DNA from: Actinomycetes bacterium
GTDB taxonomy: Bacteria; Actinomycetota; Acidimicrobiia; Acidimicrobiales; RAAP-2
Direction: 5' to 3'
Assembly (NCBI GenBank): GCA_021820665.1
Contig: JAKADK010000003.1
Location: 22,269-74,887, forward strand
Length of the DNA: 52,619 nucleotides
How positions within the stretch are numbered: position 1 is the first letter of the stretch; each line of letters opens with the position of its first letter. The position numbers were made by a program, and so were the translations under genes. Shown piece by piece: positions 46,727 to 52,619 of the stretch. The notes beneath the pieces are model-generated. The model was not told where the DNA came from, searched no databases, and saw nothing but the letters and a program-made list of their open reading frames with translations.

Positions 46727-48214
46727 GTGAGCGTCCGTCGCCTTGGGTTCGACTGTCTCAACAGCCTTCCCCCCGGGGTGGGCCGATCCATCGACGCGCG
46801 CGGCCTTGGTGTCGGGATCGTCCACCTCGGCCTCGGAGCCTTCCACCGCGCGCATCAGGCCGTCTACACCGATGCCGCGATTGCCGCCGCCGGGGGCCAG
46901 TGGGGCATCTGTGGGGTGACCCAACGCAGCGATGCCGTCGCGAGGCAGCTCCGGCCCCAGGACGGTCTCTACAGCGTCGTCTCCCGTGAAGGCGAGCAGG
47001 CCTCGGTGCAGGTGGTCGGGAGCATGCGGGAGGTGCTGTGTGCCCAACAGGCGCCCGCAGAGGTGGCGGACCGTATCGCTCGGGCCGCCACCAAGGTCGT
47101 CACGCTCACCGTCACCGAGAAGGGCTACCGGCTGAACCCTGTCGATGGCCGCCTACGCGTCGACGATCCCGACGTCGTCGCCGACGCCGCCGGCAGGCCG
47201 CCGATCACCGTGGTCGGCCGCCTTGTCGCCGGTCTGGCGGAGCGTCGGCGCCAGGACGGTGGGCCGCTGACGGTGGTCTGCTGCGACAACCTGACCCGCA
47301 ACGGCGCCCGGGTGGCGTCGGTGGTCGCAGACTTCTGCGAGCTGCTGCCACCAGGACAACGCGATCTAGCCGCGTGGATCGACGACCAGGTGCGCTTCCC
47401 TTCCACCATGGTCGACCGGATCGTGCCGGCCACGACCCCCGCCGACCTGGCAGAGGCGCGCCGGCTCCTCGGCGTCGAGGACCGTGGCACCGTGGTAGCG
47501 GAAGCGTTCAGCCAGTGGGTGATCGAGGACGACTTCCGCGCAGGTAGGCCCGCATGGGAGCTTGCCGGTGCGACCATGACCGGGGATGCCGGACCCTGGG
47601 AGACGGTCAAGCTTCGGGTCCTGAACGCCACTCACAGCGGTCTCGCCTACCTGGGCGCGCTCGGCGGCTACCAGTTCATCGCTGACGCCGCCAGGGACGA
47701 ACGGCTTGAGGAGATGTCCCGCCGATTCATCACCGAGGACGTCGCACCTGCCCTCACTCCGCCCGAGGGATGCGATCTCGACGCCTACACCGGCAGCGTG
47801 CTCCTCCGGTTCTCCAACCGAGCCCTCGGGCATCGCTGTGACCAAGTCGCCATGGACGGCTCCCAAAAGCTCGGGGCAAGGCTACTGCCCACCATCACCG
47901 CCAGCCTGTCCCGGGGGGAACGGCCGCTCTGGGCCACCCTCATCCTCGCCGCATGGATGCAGTGCATGGCGGAGCGCCGCGACGACACCGGTGCCCCCCT
48001 GCGCATTGACGACCCCCTCGCAGAAACGATCGCGACCCGCGTTGCCGGCGCTGCCGGAGCGCGCACCGTCGCCGAACGCCTGCTCACACTCCCCGAGCTC
48101 TTCCCCCCAGAGCTTGGTGCCAACCGAGCCGTGTGGGACCTGGTGACGGCCCACCTCAGCAGCCTCCGCGCCTACGGAGCGCTCCCCACGATCGAAGGAC
48201 TGCTCCGATCCTGA
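46727..48214 (+). CDS. Mannitol dehydrogenase/uronate reductase-family oxidoreductase
   Basis: A 495-residue polyol-specific long-chain dehydrogenase. The Rossmann part has GIVHLGLGAFHRAHQAVYTD, TLTVTEKGYRLNP and VVCCDNLTRNGA. The catalytic VKLRVLNATHSGLAYLG contains the family's Lys, Asn and His. The family includes mannitol dehydrogenase, fructuronate reductase (UxuB) and tagaturonate reductase. Beside uxaC and uxaA, reduction of tagaturonate or fructuronate to the aldonate is the likely role. GATGGGG lies 6 bases before GTG 46727; ATG 46715 is an alternative. Confidence 0.92.
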   Translation: MSVRRLGFDCLNSLPPGVGRSIDARGLGVGIVHLGLGAFHRAHQAVYTDAAIAAAGGQWGICGVTQRSDAVARQLRPQDGLYSVVSREGEQASVQVVGSMREVLCAQQAPAEVADRIARAATKVVTLTVTEKGYRLNPVDGRLRVDDPDVVADAAGRPPITVVGRLVAGLAERRRQDGGPLTVVCCDNLTRNGARVASVVADFCELLPPGQRDLAAWIDDQVRFPSTMVDRIVPATTPADLAEARRLLGVEDRGTVVAEAFSQWVIEDDFRAGRPAWELAGATMTGDAGPWETVKLRVLNATHSGLAYLGALGGYQFIADAARDERLEEMSRRFITEDVAPALTPPEGCDLDAYTGSVLLRFSNRALGHRCDQVAMDGSQKLGARLLPTITASLSRGERPLWATLILAAWMQCMAERRDDTGAPLRIDDPLAETIATRVAGAAGARTVAERLLTLPELFPPELGANRAVWDLVTAHLSSLRAYGALPTIEGLLRS

Positions 48215-48400
48215 ACCGGGCGCGAGCCACCTCGACCGGGCTGTCGAGCCGCTTCGGCCAGGCTGTGCGTGCCGTGTTGGGGGTGCTTGCGCCGCCTCAC
48301 TACGGGCACTACGGTCAGCGCAGCTGAAGAAATCTCTGGGGGGGGAGCGCCGGACACGGTCGAGCCCGACTGGAGCCGAGCGCAGGAGGAGGCAACGAAG
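48215..48400. promoter_or_regulatory. Likely promoter region of the sugar ABC importer
   Basis: A 186-bp gap before the binding-protein gene. AGGAGG at about 48385 serves as ribosome site for ATG 48401. No clear palindromic operator is seen. Confidence 0.35.
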
Positions 48401-49525
48401 ATGGGCGACGAGGTCAACGAGGTCAGTCCACTCAAGAGGGAGGTTTCGCGGCGTCGATTCCTCCACTACGCCGGAGCGGCGGCGTCGGTTCCCGTGGTCG
48501 GGGCGCTCCTCGATGCATGTGGTGCGACGTCTACGACCGGCGCGGCTGCCGCATCCTTCGCGCAGGGAAAAGACCCGTGGCCAAAGCACCCGACCTACAA
48601 GATGGCCTTCATCAACCACGTGACCACCAACCCCTTCTTCGTGCCCACCCGGTACGGGATCGCCGACGCCTGCACCCTGCTCGGCTGCACCTACTCTTGG
48701 ACCGGCTCGACCGACTCCATCCCGAGCCAGATGGTGACCGCCATGGACTCGGCCATCGCGGCCAACGTCGACGGTATTGCCATTCCGATCATCAGCAATA
48801 CCGCATTTATCTCGCCGATCAATAGAGCGCTGGCGGCGGGTATCCCTGTGGTCGCCTACAACGCGTCGCCAACCTCCGACATATCTGCCAACCACTATAT
48901 GTCGTACGTCGGGCAGAACAACTACAATGCTGGCGTCGCCCTCGCACAGCGGCTCCTCGCTGACGGAGCAATCAAGAGTGGTGATCTGGTGGGCGGCATG
49001 ATCGCCACTCCCGGTACCGCCAATATCCAGCCCCGCATGGATGGCGCCGTGTCTGTGTTGAAGCCCGCAGGCGTCACCGTGGACCAAGTGGACACCGGTG
49101 CCTTGGTTACCCAGGAGGTCACCGCTGTCGATGCGTGGTACGAGGGGCACACCAACGCCAAGTTCATGTTCGCCGTCGACGACGGCAGCTCGGATGCGGT
49201 GGCGGAATGCATCAAGAAGTACAACCTGAAGGGCAAAGTCGGTGGCGCCGGATGGGATGTGGGTCTTCCCGTCCTCCAGGGGCTGAAGAACGGCGATCTC
49301 GACTACTCCGTCGACCAGCAGGCATACCTCCAGGGCTTCATCCCGACCGTACAACTCTTCCTGTACAACATCTCCGGCGGCCTGATGCGGCCCGTTGACA
49401 CCGATACAGGCCTCACGATCGTCACCAGGGCGACCGTTGGCCCGTACCTCGCGACCCCGACCCGCTTCGAGGGGTCCACGAGCACGGAGAAGATCCTGAC
49501 CCGGCCGTCGTCGATCACTGTCTGA
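48401..49525 (+). CDS. Sugar ABC transporter substrate-binding lipoprotein (CUT2, Tat-type)
   Basis: A 374-residue periplasmic-binding-protein-like lipoprotein. The N-terminus has a twin-arginine motif (SRRRFLHYAGAAA) and a lipobox-like LLDACG, so export by Tat and lipid anchoring are likely. The mature part is a ribose-type binding fold: KMAFINHVTTNPFFVPTRYG, ANVDGIAIPIISNTAF, GIPVVAYNA, YVGQNNYNAGVALAQ and DYSVDQQAYLQGFIPTVQLF. It should bind a monosaccharide for the permease and ATPase that follow at once. The sugar is not identified. Codon use is somewhat more A+T-rich than in the neighbouring catabolic genes. Confidence 0.93.
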   Translation: MGDEVNEVSPLKREVSRRRFLHYAGAAASVPVVGALLDACGATSTTGAAAASFAQGKDPWPKHPTYKMAFINHVTTNPFFVPTRYGIADACTLLGCTYSWTGSTDSIPSQMVTAMDSAIAANVDGIAIPIISNTAFISPINRALAAGIPVVAYNASPTSDISANHYMSYVGQNNYNAGVALAQRLLADGAIKSGDLVGGMIATPGTANIQPRMDGAVSVLKPAGVTVDQVDTGALVTQEVTAVDAWYEGHTNAKFMFAVDDGSSDAVAECIKKYNLKGKVGGAGWDVGLPVLQGLKNGDLDYSVDQQAYLQGFIPTVQLFLYNISGGLMRPVDTDTGLTIVTRATVGPYLATPTRFEGSTSTEKILTRPSSITV

Positions 49526-49526
49526 G

Positions 49527-50579
49527 ATGGCCAGTTCGACGCGTTCGGGCGTCGCTGCCCCAGTAGTCGGGCCAACCGACCCTCCCGCATCGGGCTCTCG
49601 GGGAGATAGGCGATCCCTCCTGGGATCCCTTGTGGCACGCCGAGAGACGGCGATCCTCGTGGTCGCGGTGGTGATGTTCGTCTACTTCTGGGTCAGCACG
49701 CCCAACTTCGTCGGCTACAACAATCTCGTGACGCTCTCGCAGTTCGTCGCGCCGATCGCCGTCATCGGTTTCGGCGAGGTGATGTTACTGACGCTGGGCG
49801 AGATCGATCTGTCGTCGGGCACGATCTTCGTGGCGATGCCGTTCCTGGCCGAGAGATTGGCCGCTCACGGATTGCCTCTGCTCCTGGCGATCGTGCTCAC
49901 CGTGATTGCCGGCGGCGCCGTCGGTGCCATCAACGGGTTGATCACCATCTTGCTGGGGCTTCCGTCCTTCATCACCACGCTTGGCACGCTCTTTGCCATC
50001 GACGGAGTGCTGCTCCTGGCTACCAACGCTACCGAGGCAGGGATGCCACACGGTGCCACTGTGGGAACGGTCTTTGGCATCTATTCGTGGTCGGAAATTC
50101 TGTGGGCCCTCGGCCTGTGCGTGGTCATGTACATCATCCTCCACCGGAGCCGGATCGGTTTGCACGTGGTCGCGACCGGCGGCAACCGAAACGGCGCGGC
50201 GGAGGCGGGCGTTCCAGTGCGTAGGGTCGTCCTGTGGGCGTTCGTTATGTCGGGGCTTCTGGCCTCTCTGATCGGAGTGATCGACGCCATTCGGGTCGGC
50301 ACGATCGATCCCGGTAACACGGGGACGACGGAGATGTTCTATGCCGTGGCCGCAGCCATCATCGGGGGGACGGCGATGACTGGCGGACGGGGAACCCAGA
50401 TTGGCGCTGCCATCGGGGCAATCGTGCTCGGGATTCTCTATGTGGGCTTCACGCTGAGGGGGATCAATGCGAATGCTTTCATCCTGATCCTTGGTATCGC
50501 GATACTCGTGGCCATGGCGGTCAACGTGCAGTTGGGTCGCGTCAGCCAGCGCCGCGGTGGCAGAAAGAAGGCCACATGA
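49527..50579 (+). CDS. Sugar ABC transporter permease (RbsC/XylH type)
   Basis: A 350-residue membrane protein with about 8-10 hydrophobic helices and a 40-residue polar N-terminus. LTLGEIDLSSGTIF is the family's periplasmic-loop signature (LTGGIDLS-like). LGLPSFITTLGTLFAIDGVL and VVATGGNRNGAAEAGVPVRR match RbsC-like permeases, the latter forming the loop that contacts the ATPase. AVAAAIIGGTAMTGGRGTQI is another family hallmark. One base separates it from the binding protein, and its end overlaps the ATPase start by ATGA. Confidence 0.95.
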   Translation: MASSTRSGVAAPVVGPTDPPASGSRGDRRSLLGSLVARRETAILVVAVVMFVYFWVSTPNFVGYNNLVTLSQFVAPIAVIGFGEVMLLTLGEIDLSSGTIFVAMPFLAERLAAHGLPLLLAIVLTVIAGGAVGAINGLITILLGLPSFITTLGTLFAIDGVLLLATNATEAGMPHGATVGTVFGIYSWSEILWALGLCVVMYIILHRSRIGLHVVATGGNRNGAAEAGVPVRRVVLWAFVMSGLLASLIGVIDAIRVGTIDPGNTGTTEMFYAVAAAIIGGTAMTGGRGTQIGAAIGAIVLGILYVGFTLRGINANAFILILGIAILVAMAVNVQLGRVSQRRGGRKKAT

Positions 50580-51394
50580 CTGATACTGCGGGCCCGCCGG
50601 TCGCCGGGGAGGTGGGTCTCCCGATCCTGCGCCTGGACAACATCACCAAGCGATTTGGAGCGGTGAGCGTGCTGCGGGGTGTGAACCTCAGTCTCGGCCG
50701 TGGTGAAGTTCTGGGACTGGTTGGTGACAATGGCGCGGGGAAGACCACCCTCGTCAAGATCATCACGGGTTTCATCCGTGCCGATGGTGGGCGCATCTTT
50801 CTCGACGGGAAGGAGAGGCGCTTTACTTCTGTCGACGAGGCCCGATCGCACGGTATAGAGACTGTCTACCAGGACCTAGCCCTCATCCCGCAGCTGTCGG
50901 TGTACCACAACCTGTTTTTGAACCGGGAACTGACAACCGGCGGGTTCCTTGGTCTGCTCAGCAATCGACGGATGCGTTCCCTTGCCCGGCAGTATCTTGA
51001 CGATATCAATGTCAATATCCCCGATATCGACGCCGAGGCAGAGATGCTGTCGGGAGGCCAGCGGCAGGCGATCGCCGTTGCTCGGGCTTCTCGGATGCCG
51101 GGAGTCAAAGTCCTGTTGCTTGACGAACCGCTGGCAGCCATGGGGGCAAGAGAAGCATCCTTGATCATCGATCTCATCAGGGACATGTCGAAGTCGCGTG
51201 GTATATCGATGATCGTGGTGGACCACAACTACACGCACCTGTTCGAGTTCTGCGACCGGATCTCGGTGATACAGCAGGGTGCGATCACCTGGGACCGGAA
51301 GACAGCGGAAACATCGATTGATGAACTCACCGAGTTTATGGTCTGGGAGTACCGCCGGCAGGTGATGTCCGGACGGGTGGAGAAGGTGGAGTAG
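50576..51394 (+). CDS. Sugar ABC transporter ATPase, single-domain (FrcA type)
   Basis: A 272-residue ABC ATPase. Walker A is GDNGAGKTTLVKIITG (about 48-63), the Q-loop lies in ETVYQDLALIPQLSVY, the signature is LSGGQRQAIAVARA, Walker B is VLLLDEPLAAMG and the switch His is in MIVVDHNYTHLFE. Most CUT2 importers have a two-domain ATPase of about 500 residues (RbsA, AraG). This one has a single domain, so the functional transporter would use two copies, as in fructose-type FrcBCA. It overlaps the permease gene by 4 bp and ends the importer operon. Confidence 0.94.
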   Translation: MTDTAGPPVAGEVGLPILRLDNITKRFGAVSVLRGVNLSLGRGEVLGLVGDNGAGKTTLVKIITGFIRADGGRIFLDGKERRFTSVDEARSHGIETVYQDLALIPQLSVYHNLFLNRELTTGGFLGLLSNRRMRSLARQYLDDINVNIPDIDAEAEMLSGGQRQAIAVARASRMPGVKVLLLDEPLAAMGAREASLIIDLIRDMSKSRGISMIVVDHNYTHLFEFCDRISVIQQGAITWDRKTAETSIDELTEFMVWEYRRQVMSGRVEKVE

Positions 51395-51532
51395 GGCGGC
51401 TGTGCCCGTGTTCAGGCGGCGCCGCGTGTTGTCGCGCCGCTCGTCGCCGCGTGACGTTGTAGCGATTGCGGCGTGATATCGCCCGGAAACCAGAGGGCGC
51501 GCCTCGCCGGCACCACCGGCAGAACCGGTGAA

Positions 51533-51661
51533 AGTGACGCGACCGGTGTCGTCCTCGCCGCGGAAGGACCGGTGTTCTGTGCCGGCGACGACTTCGCCGG
51601 CATGGCCGGCCGCGATCTCCAGCACGTCCGCCGTCGCTTCTTGGTGTGCACCCGGATGATC
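51533..51661 (+). pseudogene. Fragment of an enoyl-CoA hydratase/isomerase gene
   Basis: A plus-strand frame reads GVVLAAEGPVFCAGDDFAGM, AGRDLQHVRRRFLVCTRMI. The first part is the crotonase oxyanion-hole region (LAAEGPVFCAGHD-like), and the order of segments matches the middle of such enzymes. No N- or C-terminal parts are nearby: the sequence to the left is unrelated and similarity ends abruptly at 51661. It is a leftover about 40 residues long. Confidence 0.75.
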
Positions 51662-51940
51662 CTACGTTCCGCAGGTCGCGTGCCCCCATTTGCGTGATTT
51701 CGGCTGCCAGTCCTCGTCGCGTGCGGCGACGCTGAGGGAGAGCGCCTCGAGCTCGGCGACGAGAACCCGGATGCGCTTCGCGTTCTCGAACCACTGCTCG
51801 TAGCGAGCGAGCTGACCGGCGGTGAGGTGCCGGGTCACGGTCTTGCCGGCGATCTTGCGGGTCCAGCGATGGGTGGGGCCGTGAGGCCGTGGCGGGTCGG
51901 CGGTGCACCGACCGTTCAGCTTGCCGCAGACGTGGGCCAC
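51662..51940 (-). CDS. DUF6788-like protein, probably truncated
   Basis: A 92-residue frame. VCGKLNGRCTADPPRPHGPT, HRWTRKIAGKTVTRHLTAGQ and ARYEQWFENAKRIRVLVAEL match DUF6788, a small Cys- and Arg-containing protein often found beside transposases. The usual N-terminal lead before the CGK motif is missing and the C-terminus stops directly at the enoyl-CoA hydratase fragment. It is probably a remnant of an insertion element. GTG 51940 is only the first possible start. Confidence 0.6.
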   Translation of the reverse strand: MAHVCGKLNGRCTADPPRPHGPTHRWTRKIAGKTVTRHLTAGQLARYEQWFENAKRIRVLVAELEALSLSVAARDEDWQPKSRKWGHATCGT

Positions 51941-52302
51941 CTCAAGAGGGGTGCCTGGCGCCGCGAAGCCCGCGTCGGCGAGGCGAGCCAGTTATCTCGC
52001 GAGCCCTTTCGATCGGAACCGATGTACCGAAACTCCCGGCGCTCTCACCGAGATTCCGGGGACACGTCGATCATCACTTTGAGGGCCGAGCGGAACGTCG
52101 CTCCTCGGCGCCCAGCCTTCTCCGCTGCTTGGCTGCTTACTGCTCGACCAGCAACTGAAGCGCTGCAGCGAACTCCTTCATCTCCTCGGATTGCTCACTC
52201 ATCAGCGAACGGGAAGGAGGCGCCGATCCGAGTCGAGTTCCCCGCCGTACGCAAGATGCACCTGCAGGTTGGGGGGACGGTCCGCTCAGAACACGTGAAC
52301 GG
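51941..52302. other. Gene-free stretch with possible remnants
   Basis: No family is recognised. A very short minus-strand frame at about 52137-52201 (MSEQSEEMKEFAAALQLLVE) looks helical but stops after 21 residues; its neighbours in other frames are also broken. This is consistent with decayed mobile-element DNA. Confidence 0.45.
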
Positions 52303-52619
52303 TTACACCGCGACCGGCGAACGGTAGCGGATCTTCGGGCAACGCACCCGGAGGCCGAGCTCACACGTCGGGCACTGCCAACGGTGTCCACTCTCCCGCC
52401 AGAGCGCGTTGCCACAGTTGGGGCAGCGCTCCTGCCACACAGAGCACTCGTAGGCCGCAAGACGTCGGGAGCTGAGCGGACAGCCATGCCCCTGGCATAC
52501 TGGCCAGGGAGGATCCGGCACTATGCACTCGACCGGGCACTTGCGCACGCACTCACCACAATCGTCACAGGTATAGGGGTCGATCGTGAAGACGCCCAGG
52601 AACGAGTCCGTCTTGGTCA
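52303..52619 (-). CDS. 4Fe-4S ferredoxin-like/zinc-ribbon protein (partial, start outside window)
   Basis: The frame is open to the right edge, so the N-terminus lies outside. The visible 105 residues begin with FTIDPYTCDDCGECVRKCPV, a CxxCxxCxxxCP cluster-binding motif. VCQGHGCPLSSRRLAAYECS follows, then a zinc ribbon, CPNCGNALWRESGHRWQCPT with CELGLRVRCPKIRY, up to the TAA stop at 52303-52305. A ferredoxin motif directly followed by several CxxC pairs suggests an electron-transfer or metal-binding accessory domain. I cannot name the family from this part. Confidence 0.7.
   Translation of the reverse strand, partial: TKTDSFLGVFTIDPYTCDDCGECVRKCPVECIVPDPPWPVCQGHGCPLSSRRLAAYECSVWQERCPNCGNALWRESGHRWQCPTCELGLRVRCPKIRYRSPVAV

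Overview
The window is GC-rich bacterial DNA, and its gene order is that of an actinobacterium. The core run is tRNA-Gln, typA, glmU, prs, rplY, pth, mfd, a SurA-like lipoprotein, a tetrapyrrole methylase-MazG fusion, eno, ftsB/divIC and DUF501-ppx. The left-edge protein is built of 42-residue 'FYGSMGG...[10 protein letters not shown]' repeats of a kind I associate with Acidimicrobiia. The class assignment is inference from gene content.

Layout. (1) 1-2.15 kb: the end of a tandem-repeat protein, then a decayed IS5-type transposase and a stretch without recognisable genes. (2) 2.15-23.6 kb: housekeeping core covering translation (TypA, L25, Pth), UDP-sugar and PRPP synthesis, transcription-coupled repair, NTP clean-up, enolase, cell division and polyphosphate. 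It is followed by a GNAT enzyme, an epimerase/acyltransferase pair, a carboxylesterase and a PRC-barrel protein. GlmU is oddly short, and DUF501 and Ppx form one reading frame. (3) 23.7-32.2 kb: an accessory island. It starts at a tRNA-like gene whose 3' half encodes the last residues of a large serine recombinase. In the same reading frame that recombinase is preceded by a replication-relaxation domain. A second replication-relaxation-like protein, a four-copy direct-repeat array, a CTP-synthase-like amidotransferase, a P-loop kinase and three toxin-antitoxin pairs follow. Three related copies of a short sequence separate the toxin-antitoxin cassettes. (4) 32.2-51.4 kb: a sugar and sugar-acid catabolic cluster. 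It holds xylose genes (xylA, xylB, an SDR), galactokinase, the complete arabinose set (araB, araA, araD), an IlvD/Edd-family sugar-acid dehydratase, a DapA-family aldolase, altronate dehydratase (UxaA), uronate isomerase (UxaC), a UxaB/UxuB/mannitol dehydrogenase-family reductase, and a ribose-type (CUT2) ABC importer. (5) 51.4-52.6 kb: a mosaic of gene scraps (enoyl-CoA hydratase, DUF6788) and the C-terminal part of a ferredoxin/zinc-ribbon protein that runs off the right edge.

How region 4 works (inference from families): xylose and arabinose meet at D-xylulose 5-phosphate. Galacturonate can pass through UxaC, the reductase and UxaA to 2-keto-3-deoxygluconate. No KDG kinase is present, so the adjacent aldolase could cleave KDG directly to pyruvate and glyceraldehyde. 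No sugar-responsive regulator is encoded in the window.
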